Source: Bacteroidales bacterium UBA3810
GTDB taxonomy: Bacteria; Bacteroidota; Bacteroidia; Bacteroidales; Paludibacteraceae
Length of the DNA: 11,012 nt
Direction: 5' to 3'
Assembly (NCBI GenBank): GCA_002368645.1
Contig: DFEE01000008.1
Span: forward strand, 1 to 11,012
Shown here: in pieces, positions 1 to 6,885 of the stretch
Layout of the letters: the number at the start of each line of letters is the position of its first letter
How positions within the stretch are numbered: the first letter of the stretch is position 1
The notes under the pieces: model-generated
Seen by the model: the letters and a program-made list of their open reading frames with translations, nothing else
What the model was told of the DNA's origin: nothing
The model's database searches: none
Position numbers and translations under genes: made by a program

Positions 1-21
1 AAGAGATAAGATTTTTTTCAT
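1..21 (-). CDS. 5' end of a gene running off the left edge (start of a probable exported protein)
   Basis: Reading leftward, an ATG at 21-19 opens MKKILSL before the window ends. A Met-Lys-Lys start followed by hydrophobic residues is the usual beginning of a signal peptide, so an exported protein or lipoprotein is likely, but seven codons cannot identify it. The start is supported by position: a clear Bacteroidota promoter (84-115) points at it and leaves an AT-rich leader of roughly 55 nt. The leader has no Shine-Dalgarno sequence, which is normal in this phylum. The gene is on the same strand as the recQ operon but has its own promoter. Confidence 0.6.
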
Positions 22-83
22 GATTTTTAATTGAATTAGTTAAACAAAAAAGTTAATTAGGTTGTTTATTTTAATTTCTGCTG

Positions 84-115
84 CAAAGGTACGACTTTTT
101 TTTCATATATGCAAA
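84..115 (-). promoter_or_regulatory. Bacteroidota-type promoter for the gene at the left edge
   Basis: On the minus strand a -33 element TTTG (115-112) is followed after exactly 20 nt by TACCTTTG (91-84), a perfect match to the Bacteroides consensus TAnnTTTG for the -7 element recognised by the primary sigma factor. Transcription should begin near 76-78 and run leftward to the ATG at 21. Both elements and the spacing are read directly from the sequence; the start point is inferred. Confidence 0.82.
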
Positions 116-136
116 TAATTCTGCATTTTGGTGAAG

Positions 137-179
137 AAAAAAAGAATATCACCCAAAAGTAACATAGACAAGGATATTC
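137..179 (-). terminator. Candidate rho-independent terminator (leftward)
   Basis: On the minus strand GAATATC (179-173) and GATATTC (150-144) form a perfect 7-bp stem followed directly by a run of seven T (143-137). The order of stem then T tract fits termination of leftward transcription, i.e. of read-through from the recQ operon before the next promoter. The stem is AT-rich and the loop is about 22 nt, so it would be weak. It lies more than 330 nt past the recQ stop, and a nearer terminator may have been missed. Confidence 0.35.
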
Positions 180-224
180 GGCATCGTGTATTGGTACAGT
201 TAGAAGATGGGAAGTTGGAGTTTT

Positions 225-247
225 TTGACAAGGATATATCCTGTCAA
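225..247. repeat. Imperfect palindrome (TTGACA / TGTCAA arms)
   Basis: TTGACA (225-230), one unpaired A (231), the perfect 10-bp palindrome GGATATATCC (232-241), then TGTCAA (242-247). All positions except the single bulged A are self-complementary. It could be a dimeric regulator site or a hairpin; no T tract follows on either strand, so it is not a normal terminator. Part of it, GACAAGGATAT (227-237), also occurs as an exact copy at 167-177, exactly 60 bp away. Confidence 0.6.
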
Positions 248-262
248 GCGCGGAGGTGGAAA

Positions 263-279
263 GCCGGCGTGACGCCGGT
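263..279. repeat. GC-rich tight hairpin
   Basis: CCGGCG (264-269) and CGCCGG (273-278) are perfect inverted repeats around a 3-nt loop, in a GC-rich patch (about 247-300) set inside AT-rich DNA. A near copy, with the same CCGGC/GCCGG arms, lies inside recQ at 1653-1668. No T tract follows, so a terminator role is not supported. Confidence 0.5.
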
Positions 280-303
280 GTCGGCGGCGCTGCGGAGCGT
301 CTT

Positions 304-331
304 AGTCAAAAGTCAAAAGCAGAAAGTCGAA
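304..331. repeat. Heptamer tandem repeat, about four units
   Basis: Read on the plus strand: AGTCAAA (304-310), AGTCAAA (311-317), AGCAGAA (318-324), AGTCGAA (325-331), followed by AG. The first two units are identical; the last two carry two and one differences. Short purine-rich heptamer arrays of this kind are common in intergenic DNA of Bacteroidota. No function is evident. Confidence 0.6.
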
Positions 332-429
332 AGATATGACGATGGTAATATTTGATAAAGTTCCGGTAGTGGGTATGCATGGTAAGATAAGCGGTATGGC
401 GGTACTAACAAAAAAACGATAGTGGATTC

Positions 430-451
430 ATAAGGGATCTATAAGGGATCT
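430..451. repeat. 11-bp direct repeat, two units plus a remnant
   Basis: ATAAGGGATCT occurs twice in tandem (430-440, 441-451) and is followed by a partial third unit ATAAAGG (452-458). It lies 66 nt past the recQ stop. The unit length equals that of the unrelated array inside the ABC-F gene. No function is evident. Confidence 0.65.
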
Positions 452-516
452 ATAAAGGTGGTCGCGGCGTGGGCAGTAGAGTCAGCGGGCGAAGGGCTAA
501 TGGTGAAATTCACATA

Positions 517-2181
517 TCACAAATCCGCAGGGGGGAAATTACCGGCGAAATAGTTTAGCAGTAATGCTTCCTTATCTTTTTCATCACTCTCGGCGTAGCG
601 GAGCATGGCAGAGAGGCGTCGGACATAGCGTGTGGCGAGTTCGTCATAGGCTTGTGGCGGGAGATAAATATCCGTCTGTCTCTCCATAAGGAATGTGACA
701 ACCGCATGTTTAGCCCGCGGCAGAAAGGTAACCGCCTTTGTGGCAACCAATAAATTGTCGTCGGAAGGCACATCTTCGTCGGCGATATATTGCAAGTCGG
801 TAAAGAGTCCGGTATATTTGCGGAGAAGTTTTTCTATATACGGGTCATTCCTAACCACATACGGCTCGACATTGATACGGAGTCTGGGCGGCGTCTCTCT
901 CTCTTCCTCAAAACGGATATATCCGGCGTAGTCTAATATATGCAAGGCAGATATAGCGGGAAGTAACGGAAGGTGCATAACCCGTATGAAATCATCCATA
1001 TGGAGAATGAATGAGTGTCCAAGTCCGCTTCCTGCACCAACGGTCAAGAAATCCGCCATCTTGTGGTAGGTCTCAATGACAAACTCTTTAGGCGGGTAGT
1101 TATCCCGAACCCGTTTATGCACTTTAACGTTATCCTCCGGGGCATATAGAAGTACAGCATATGCCGTGAGAGAGTCTCGTCCGGCACGTCCGGCTTCTTG
1201 GAAATAGGCTTCAATAGAGTCGGGCAGGTCATAATGTATGACAAGTCTGACATCGGCTTTATCAATCCCCATTCCGAAGGCATTGGTGGCAACAATAGTT
1301 CCGGTGCTTTTCATCCATGTCTCTTGGCGTTTAGCTCGTTCCAAAGGGTCTAAGCCGGCATGGTAAAATAGCGTATCGGTGTGTAAACAGCCTGATAGCC
1401 ATTGTGCCAATTCCTCTGCGCGTTTACGATTACGGACATATACAATCTTAGCGCCTTCAACGCGGGAGAGGATATGTGCGAGTTGGCGGTCTTTAGCTGC
1501 CATGTCGGGCACATGCCGTACTACATAACGGAGGTTCTCACGGTGGAAAGAAGCTTGTATGAGTTGACCGCTATGAAAGTGCAGGCGCGCCATGATATCT
1601 TGGGCGACCTCGGGCGTAGCAGTTGCGGTTAAAGCGAGAATGGGTACCGTATCCGGCACGACGCCGGTATTCGCCGTAGAGTCGGTTTCTCTCAAGGCAC
1701 CAATCTCTAAATAGGAGGGTCTGAAATCGTAACCCCATTCGCTGATGCAATGGGCTTCGTCCACAACGATAAGTCCTATCGGGAGTAGGGCTAAACGCTT
1801 GCGAAATGTTTCTGATTGCAGTCTCTCGGGAGAGCAGTACAGGAAGAGATATGGCCCATAGAGGCAATTGTCAAGGGCAATCTTTTGTTTTTGGTCGGAC
1901 ATCCCGCTATAGACTGCAACTGCACGTATATCGCGTTTGCGGAGCGCTTCTACTTGGTCCTTCATGAGGGCAATCAGCGGGGTAATGACAAGGGTCAATC
2001 GGTGCGCCTCGTCGCCTTGACGCAACAAAGTCGGGATTTGGAAACATAAACTCTTTCCCCCTCCGGTAGGCATGAGCGCAAGGGTATCTTTCCCTGCCAT
2101 AACAGAGGCTATAACCTCTTCCTGCACAGAGCGGAAAGAGGTATATCCATAATACTGTTTGAGTGCTTCAAGGGGAGTCAT
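517..2181 (-). CDS. recQ: RecQ-family ATP-dependent DNA helicase, C-terminally shortened
   Basis: A 3'-5' superfamily 2 DNA helicase that should unwind forks and recombination intermediates. All helicase motifs are intact in the 554 residues: Walker A PTGGGKS (38-44), DEAH box (141-144) with the aromatic-rich loop ISEWGYDFRPSY after it, ALTATAT (183-189), motif V ATNAFGMGIDKADVR and motif VI QEAGRAGRD (328-336). A winged-helix-like region follows. The Cys4 zinc module expected after LLLNYFAG (540-547) is missing: the position of its first Cys is Asp536, and the protein stops seven residues after that segment. There is no HRDC domain. A short insertion (about 166-178) precedes ALTATAT. The ATG is fixed by a 4-nt ATGA overlap with the small upstream gene. 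It is the last gene of the operon. Helicase assignment is firm; assignment to RecQ proper rather than a RecQ-like paralogue is slightly less so. Confidence 0.9.
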   Translation of the reverse strand: MTPLEALKQYYGYTSFRSVQEEVIASVMAGKDTLALMPTGGGKSLCFQIPTLLRQGDEAHRLTLVITPLIALMKDQVEALRKRDIRAVAVYSGMSDQKQKIALDNCLYGPYLFLYCSPERLQSETFRKRLALLPIGLIVVDEAHCISEWGYDFRPSYLEIGALRETDSTANTGVVPDTVPILALTATATPEVAQDIMARLHFHSGQLIQASFHRENLRYVVRHVPDMAAKDRQLAHILSRVEGAKIVYVRNRKRAEELAQWLSGCLHTDTLFYHAGLDPLERAKRQETWMKSTGTIVATNAFGMGIDKADVRLVIHYDLPDSIEAYFQEAGRAGRDSLTAYAVLLYAPEDNVKVHKRVRDNYPPKEFVIETYHKMADFLTVGAGSGLGHSFILHMDDFIRVMHLPLLPAISALHILDYAGYIRFEEERETPPRLRINVEPYVVRNDPYIEKLLRKYTGLFTDLQYIADEDVPSDDNLLVATKAVTFLPRAKHAVVTFLMERQTDIYLPPQAYDELATRYVRRLSAMLRYAESDEKDKEALLLNYFAGNFPPADL

Positions 2182-2336
2182 GAGTCACTTTTATGCTTGA
2201 GATGTCGTTCTATTTTCCAGCGTCGCCATACCATCCGTAAATAACGAATGGGCGAAATGAGTCTTCCCTTCCTCACAGAACGGCAGACCGAGAAGAAAAG
2301 TGACAGGACAAGCAATATGAAAAAGAGTGTTCCCAT
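2178..2336 (-). CDS. Small single-span membrane protein, 52 aa
   Basis: Between the LRR gene and recQ an open frame fits the gap exactly. Its ATG (2336-2334) begins 2 nt after the LRR gene's TAA, and its TGA overlaps the recQ ATG as ATGA. The product starts MGTLFFILLVLSLFFSVC, a hydrophobic stretch of about 16 residues long enough for one short membrane span. A strongly basic tail follows (many Arg and Lys from residue 19, with VWRRWKIERHLKHK near the end), so by the positive-inside rule the tail should face the cytoplasm. There is no Cys in lipobox position. I do not recognise the family; Bacteroidota have several short DUF families of this form. The tail could bind nucleic acid or lipid head groups, which is inference only. 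The exact junctions on both sides are the main evidence that it is real. Confidence 0.66.
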   Translation of the reverse strand: MGTLFFILLVLSLFFSVCRSVRKGRLISPIRYLRMVWRRWKIERHLKHKSDS

Positions 2337-2338
2337 TC

Positions 2339-4060
2339 TTAATATCCTTGTTTGCAGCCTTTGAAGACATTATGCCCTAACATGGTATCGTCCGGATAGT
2401 AAGGCACCTCTAAATTGCGGCAATTGAGGAACGCTTCCGTACCTATTTCGGTGATGAGCGAGGGAAGGGTGAGGTCGGTTAGTTGATGACACTCAGCGCA
2501 TGCCCGATCTTCGATAACGGACATCTCGTCGGGTAAGGTCAGTGTCTTCAGATTGACACAACCGGCAAAAACTTCTTGACGAAGAACTTCCACCTTCTCA
2601 GGAATAGCCATGTCTAAGAGCCTAATACAGCCTTTGAAGGCTTTGGGCTCAATGACCTGCACATTTTCATGGATGCGAAGGCGTTCAAGGCTTGAGCACG
2701 ATTCAAAAGCTCCTTCTCCGATACGGAAGAGCGATACGGGAAGATTGATTTGATAGAGTAACTCACAGCCTTTGAAAGCGTTGTTCCCGATGGCATAGAG
2801 TCCTTCCGGTAATGTGACTCTCTCCAAGGCGCGACAATCCATGAAGGTCTCTTTTCCGATAGAGCCGACAGCGGCGGGGATAGTTATCTTCGTGAATATA
2901 GCGCATGCGCGGAACGCACCGTCGCCTAAATATCTGAGCGACTCCGGCAGTGTAATGTCAAGCATATTCTTGCATCCGGCAAAGGCACCGTCTCCAATGA
3001 CCTCAAGCCCGGCAGGTAGTATCACCTTGCGCAGTTCGTGGCAACTGAAGAAACATGCTGTCGGAATCTCCTTAATAGCAGCGCCGAGTGTCGGCGAGGG
3101 GAGATTGATGCAGTTGTAGAAAGCGCCAGCACCAAGTGCTTGCAGTCCTTCCGGCAGAGCACATTCCTTGAGCAGTCCGCAGCCATAGAAGGCGAAATCG
3201 CCAATGGAGACAATGGTGTTCGGCATGCCGACATGGGTGAGTGCTTCGCAGCCGTAGAAACATGCACGCGGAATAGCGCTAATGGTATTAGGTATATCAA
3301 TACTCTTGAGCGTTTTAGCCCCTTTAAAGGCACCTGCCGCGAAGAGGCGTACATCAATCTTGTGTGTCTTTTTGCTCGGCTTGAAGATAACCTTGGATGC
3401 GCAGTCTTTATTGGCAGCGACTAAGACACCGTCAATGGTTAACATGCCCTTTTTCCATTTCTTGTCATTGTTGTAGATACCGGAGCCGGTGAAGACATCT
3501 TCTCCCACCTCTGTAATGGATTGAGGGATAGTTACTTTGCTGAGACTCTTGCAGTCCATAAAGGTCTCATGGTCTAATTTGGTCAGTCCGTTAGGGAGAA
3601 GCATGATAGCCAAGGTCTTATTGCCTTTGAACGCCTGTGCGGCAATCAGTCTCACGCCTTCCGGCAAAGTGGGTTTGGATTTAATGGTTTTATCGGCAGC
3701 AATGAGGATGTCACCTATCATGAGAAATCCGTCGTGCCAATTCTCTTTGTTGAGATACAGTCCCGTACCCTCAAAAGCAGAGCGATAAACAGACTCAATG
3801 GTGGCCGGTAACGTAATGGCTGTAAGAGCTTTGGCTTTATAGAAAGCCTTGTCCGCAATAGCGGTCACGGAATAGGTATCCTGCCCGACTTGAATCTCGG
3901 CAGGGATACTGATTTCACCGCTTACTTGGGGATTAAGCGCTACTTCGGCTTGTAAGCGCGAAGGGTCAAGTGTGTAGTTCAAGTCGTCATACACTGCGGT
4001 TTGCTGAGCGGCAACAAGCACTGCCGTGCAGGTCAGTAAAAGTGTCAGTAATTTTTTCAT
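2339..4060 (-). CDS. Secreted BspA-like leucine-rich-repeat protein
   Basis: The 573-residue product begins with a Sec signal peptide (MKKLLTLLLTCTAVLVAA, cleavage probably before QQ at 19-20) and is then almost wholly LRR_5/BspA-type repeats. About 13 consecutive 23-residue units run from roughly residue 260 to the C-terminus, each of the form LxxIxLPxxLxxIGxxAFxxC. The N-terminal part has two related islands with the pattern Y-N-x3-W-x2-G-x-L-x-I-x3-L-[IV]-A-A (LYLNKENWHDG and IYNNDKKWKKG), typical of this family. BspA proteins elsewhere bind host or bacterial surface ligands. No C-terminal sorting domain or sugar-binding module follows; the protein ends in a last partial repeat. The ATG overlaps the upstream glycosyltransferase stop by 4 nt. 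Cys11 is a poor lipobox because hydrophobic residues continue past it. A periplasmic or outer-surface location is likely; the ligand is unknown. Confidence 0.85.
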   Translation of the reverse strand: MKKLLTLLLTCTAVLVAAQQTAVYDDLNYTLDPSRLQAEVALNPQVSGEISIPAEIQVGQDTYSVTAIADKAFYKAKALTAITLPATIESVYRSAFEGTGLYLNKENWHDGFLMIGDILIAADKTIKSKPTLPEGVRLIAAQAFKGNKTLAIMLLPNGLTKLDHETFMDCKSLSKVTIPQSITEVGEDVFTGSGIYNNDKKWKKGMLTIDGVLVAANKDCASKVIFKPSKKTHKIDVRLFAAGAFKGAKTLKSIDIPNTISAIPRACFYGCEALTHVGMPNTIVSIGDFAFYGCGLLKECALPEGLQALGAGAFYNCINLPSPTLGAAIKEIPTACFFSCHELRKVILPAGLEVIGDGAFAGCKNMLDITLPESLRYLGDGAFRACAIFTKITIPAAVGSIGKETFMDCRALERVTLPEGLYAIGNNAFKGCELLYQINLPVSLFRIGEGAFESCSSLERLRIHENVQVIEPKAFKGCIRLLDMAIPEKVEVLRQEVFAGCVNLKTLTLPDEMSVIEDRACAECHQLTDLTLPSLITEIGTEAFLNCRNLEVPYYPDDTMLGHNVFKGCKQGY

Positions 4061-4689
4061 ATCATAAAATGTATTTTAAGTCGCAAAAGGGTATAGCAGA
4101 TAAGCAATTTATCGCGCACGGCTATGTTTGTTTTGAGTTGCGTATGCAGCCATTGAATAACTGCTTGCTCGTCTTTGGGGTGGGGATGCGATGTGGTGGA
4201 CGCTTTATTGGGTTCGTAGTGGTAACCCCTATAGCGAATACGCCGATAGGCGGGGTGGCTTAACCACAATCGAACAGAGAAATAGACATCCTCATAGTAG
4301 CACCCTTCTGCAAACGCCGGAACAATCCCTCTCCTATAAAGTCGTGCCCATGGTGCCGTTTGGTGATAAAAAGGTAATCGCCCAAATTGCAGGACATCTT
4401 TAGTCCCAATCGCCTTCATGGCTCGCTCGACACAATCCGGTTCTAAGTAATCGTCGGCGTCGAGGTACATAATGTACTCCCCGGTTGCATACTTCAATGC
4501 TGCATTTCGTGTAGCTCCTTGTCCTCTATGCGGCATGCGTATTGCGCCCTCTACGGGAATATCGGAACCGTCGTCTGCGATAATCAATTCGCATGCGGGA
4601 TAGGTCTGCCTTTGGACAGACTCAATACAACGTTTGAGCAAGGACGGCTCAACATTATATGCCGGTACTATGACGGAGCAAGTCTTCAA
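4057..4689 (-). CDS. Small family 2 glycosyltransferase (GT-A fold), TTG start
   Basis: The 210-residue product opens directly with the GT2 nucleotide-binding strand CSVIVPAYN (4-12). It then has IIADDGS (36-42), GQGATRNAAL (57-65), the metal-binding DADD (77-80) and an acidic YEDV (132-135) in the place of the catalytic base. It should transfer a sugar from a nucleotide donor to a surface glycan. It is short for the family, usually 250-330 residues, and lacks membrane spans. The start must be TTG (4689-4687): the frame has a stop at 4707-4705, no ATG between, and the first domain strand begins three residues later. It overlaps the upstream gene by 35 nt and its stop overlaps the LRR start (ATGA), so its translation is probably coupled. 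Donor and acceptor cannot be told. Confidence 0.86.
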   Translation of the reverse strand: MKTCSVIVPAYNVEPSLLKRCIESVQRQTYPACELIIADDGSDIPVEGAIRMPHRGQGATRNAALKYATGEYIMYLDADDYLEPDCVERAMKAIGTKDVLQFGRLPFYHQTAPWARLYRRGIVPAFAEGCYYEDVYFSVRLWLSHPAYRRIRYRGYHYEPNKASTTSHPHPKDEQAVIQWLHTQLKTNIAVRDKLLICYTLLRLKIHFMI

Positions 4690-5716
4690 ATTTCTTAGCT
4701 TGAGTTAAACGGCTGAATGATTGTTTATTGTGAATCGCCTGTCGGGTAAATCCTTGGGTTTGCCAGACGGTATATTGCTGCATAATAAAGGCTTGGATAT
4801 CCTCAACAGTATCAAGTGCCACTCCTGCGTTGGTAAGTTGTATGGCATCGGCTAAAACGCCTTCGTCATCAGGGACGCAGAGCACGGGTTTCTCACAACC
4901 CAGTGCCTCATAGAACTTGGTGGTCATCATACCGTGGGTCTGTTTGGACGTGAAGACCAGCATGATAGAGGAAGCGTTAATAGTATCGGCAACCTGTTGG
5001 TTATTAAGTCCCGAGTGGATATAGTCCAGCACAATATCGGGTTGGTGGAGTCGACTGACGGCTTCGCTTATCAATTCTGCCGCAGGCTCTTGAAACTCAT
5101 AGAGTTTACCGATATAGCGAATGTAGAATTTATCGGAACGGACTTCCTCCGGCTTGTAAATGGCAGGGTCATACCCGTTGTATATAAGGTGTACTGCGGG
5201 ATTGAATTGTTTGAGAAAATCTACATGCCACGGACTGATAGTTGTGATGGTAGTCGCTTCTTTTAGTACGCGGTTGCGTCGGCGTATATTGACGGCACGA
5301 TACCATGTTCTAAACGGTTTTGCCCACCATTGGCGGTGTGCTTGGTATTGGGCGTCAGGGACTTGTTCGTCCACATCGCGTATATCCACTAATAAGGGAA
5401 TGTCCCGTTCTTTGGCTATATCCAACGCCGCGCGCAGGGGAAAGGTAGAGAATGTGGAGCATATGACGGCGTCATACTTGCGTTCAGCTATGCGGCGACG
5501 CACTTCACGGCTAAAATGTCTGTTGCGCCAGTCAGTTAAGAGCGACCATATCGCCTTAACAGCCCAATCCAACTTATTCCGATAGGGGTTAAGCGGCTCT
5601 GTCTCCCTGTCCACCTGATAGCCTTTCCCCTTGAGATAATCCGTAAGGAAACGCACCCGAGGAATAAAAGCGGGGGGCGCAGGCGGGTCAGTCAGTATGA
5701 GGAGACGAGGACTCAT
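4655..5716 (-). CDS. GT-B fold glycosyltransferase, family 4-like
   Basis: The 353-residue product has the two-domain layout of family 4 enzymes. The N-terminal half contains ILTDPPAPP near the start, YDAVICSTFSTFPL (81-94) and LLVDIRD (108-114). The C-terminal half contains the hinge ITTISPWHVDFL, LIYNGYDPAIY (177-187), YIGKLYEFQE (201-210) and the donor-binding TTKFYEALGCEKPVL (265-279), whose Glu270 corresponds to the conserved Glu of the E-x7-E type motif. It lacks a signal peptide and should act at the cytoplasmic face of the inner membrane. The ATG is fixed by a 4-nt ATGA overlap with the deacetylase stop. Together with its neighbours it suggests synthesis of an exopolysaccharide, O-antigen or capsule unit. 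Sugar specificity is unknown. Confidence 0.85.
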   Translation of the reverse strand: MSPRLLILTDPPAPPAFIPRVRFLTDYLKGKGYQVDRETEPLNPYRNKLDWAVKAIWSLLTDWRNRHFSREVRRRIAERKYDAVICSTFSTFPLRAALDIAKERDIPLLVDIRDVDEQVPDAQYQAHRQWWAKPFRTWYRAVNIRRRNRVLKEATTITTISPWHVDFLKQFNPAVHLIYNGYDPAIYKPEEVRSDKFYIRYIGKLYEFQEPAAELISEAVSRLHQPDIVLDYIHSGLNNQQVADTINASSIMLVFTSKQTHGMMTTKFYEALGCEKPVLCVPDDEGVLADAIQLTNAGVALDTVEDIQAFIMQQYTVWQTQGFTRQAIHNKQSFSRLTQAKKFEDLLRHSTGI

Positions 5717-6885
5717 ATAAGGGATAGCAGTTTGGGGTATAATGAGCGGTGATAGGTTGCGGGGTTGATATTGTTGTTATGCCACAGTAACACCAACTCG
5801 CCGTTATAAAGGCGCACTTTATCAAAAAGCCGTTGGCAGTAGAAGTAGGCTTCATCTTCGGTGAGGTTCATGTAGTTCTCGTTGCTGAGGGTAACATCCA
5901 TGAGTGTGAGCGGGTGAAGTAAGAGAGTCGTGACCTCTAATGTCTCGGGGTCAATCCAGCGGACGGGTCTTGTAGTCTGAAGTCTAAAGCCCGCTTGGTC
6001 GGCGAAGCCCATGGTATAATCATCGGTGACGCCCGCTAAGACCATTTTGCGCATGTCGTCAATGGAGCAGTTGAGGTAATGAGCACGGACGGGGCCTTCA
6101 CTGCCGTTATAACCATAACACGAAGTGTGTGTGCCTAATGTGGCACCGCTATTGCGCAACAATTCGCGGGTCTTGTGCCAGTCCCTGCCGTGGAGATTGT
6201 ATTGTGGATAGTCAAGACCTCTTCCGTGAGTATGTTTGACAAAGTAGATAACCCCAGCCCCTTTAACCTGTCGGTCTTGTTCAATGAGCCATGGGAAGGT
6301 GTATGCAGGGTCGTTCTCGAGCCGTAACCATGATGCCCAAACTGCTTGGGCTTGATGACGGAGAAGCCCTCCTATAGCGCCTCTCAAGTGGCGGTAATGC
6401 GCGATGGTGTCAATATCGTGGGTGAGTGTTACACGGCTGAAACGATTAGGCGGCATGGGGAGGTCTAATGCCTTGAGCAGCAACCGGCTATATTCGTCAA
6501 TGATGGGTATCTGCAAGCGGTTATAGTCTCCCAAAATAGAGTATCCGGCTAAGAACCGTCCGTGCTTATCGCGCTCGTGATTGATGACTTCTTCGGCACG
6601 GCTGATAAAGAAAAAGGTGTTGTAAATAATGTCGGTATCAAAGAGGTAGTGCTTCTTGTCATTCTGCAATTTACATTCCGCCGTGAGCATGTCAGGCTCA
6701 ATAATGTCGTTGCCAAGATGACCATTGGGAACAATAACCACTTTGTACTTCTCCCATTGGGCAGGGTCGGCTGTGTAGCCTACTTGGGCTACCGCATCTT
6801 TGTTTCCATATAGCAGAAACTCAATAATATACTTGACCGCAGTTGTGAGAGCTGTGTCAGTCGTTACAGAGGATTTCCCACTCAT
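5713..6885 (-). CDS. NodB-like polysaccharide deacetylase with a Bacteroidota N-terminal domain
   Basis: The 390-residue product carries a NodB-type barrel in its second half: LTHDID (154-159), where D157 and D159 stand for the usual catalytic and metal Asp pair; GTHTSCYGYN (251-260) with metal-ligand His253; TDDYTMGFADQAGFR (287-301); LLLHPLTLMD (321-330) with His324; and LVLLWHNN (364-371) with His369. The first 140 residues resemble the domain found before this barrel in many Bacteroidota proteins, a DUF7033-like family; I recall this rather than test it. No signal peptide is visible, so it may act in the cytoplasm on lipid-linked or free sugars. It would remove acetyl groups from an N-acetylated sugar polymer or precursor. 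Its ATG lies 29 nt inside the ABC-F gene, and its stop overlaps the next start. The second His of the usual H-x3-H motif is not in its normal place, so chemistry is not certain. Confidence 0.82.
   Translation of the reverse strand: MSGKSSVTTDTALTTAVKYIIEFLLYGNKDAVAQVGYTADPAQWEKYKVVIVPNGHLGNDIIEPDMLTAECKLQNDKKHYLFDTDIIYNTFFFISRAEEVINHERDKHGRFLAGYSILGDYNRLQIPIIDEYSRLLLKALDLPMPPNRFSRVTLTHDIDTIAHYRHLRGAIGGLLRHQAQAVWASWLRLENDPAYTFPWLIEQDRQVKGAGVIYFVKHTHGRGLDYPQYNLHGRDWHKTRELLRNSGATLGTHTSCYGYNGSEGPVRAHYLNCSIDDMRKMVLAGVTDDYTMGFADQAGFRLQTTRPVRWIDPETLEVTTLLLHPLTLMDVTLSNENYMNLTEDEAYFYCQRLFDKVRLYNGELVLLWHNNNINPATYHRSLYPKLLSLI

Larger units (their letters stand above)
22..516. other. Intergenic region between recQ and the left-edge gene
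   Basis: This stretch of about 495 nt holds no convincing gene. From left to right it contains the AT-rich leader (22 to about 77), the promoter (84-115), a candidate terminator (137-179), an imperfect palindrome (225-247), a GC-rich patch with a tight hairpin (about 247-300), a heptamer tandem repeat (304-331) and an 11-bp direct repeat (430-451). The sharp change from AT-rich to GC-rich and back is unlike the flanking genes and suggests an accumulation of small repeats or a decayed element. From 332 to 429 and 460 to 516 I see nothing specific. Confidence 0.7.

Noticed and set aside
128..355. A 75-codon plus-strand open frame starting with TTG
   Set aside because: It crosses the palindrome, the GC-rich hairpin and the heptamer repeat, has no promoter or recognisable domain, changes base composition midway, and opposes every other gene. 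Its C-terminal part is merely translated repeat DNA.
410..470. Terminator just after recQ using the A7 run near 411-417
   Set aside because: The bases preceding it in the direction of transcription give only a 4-bp stem from the direct repeat, not a stable hairpin.
4028..4060. Lipoprotein signal (Cys11) in the LRR protein
   Set aside because: The residues before the Cys (LLT) are a poor lipobox and the hydrophobic stretch continues beyond it, with a better signal peptidase I site near residue 18.
4687..4693. AAATTTG at the GT overlap as a -1 slippery heptamer
   Set aside because: The heptamer phase is in the downstream frame, so a -1 slip would go the wrong way; only a +1 shift would join the two genes, and that is noted separately as a weak alternative.
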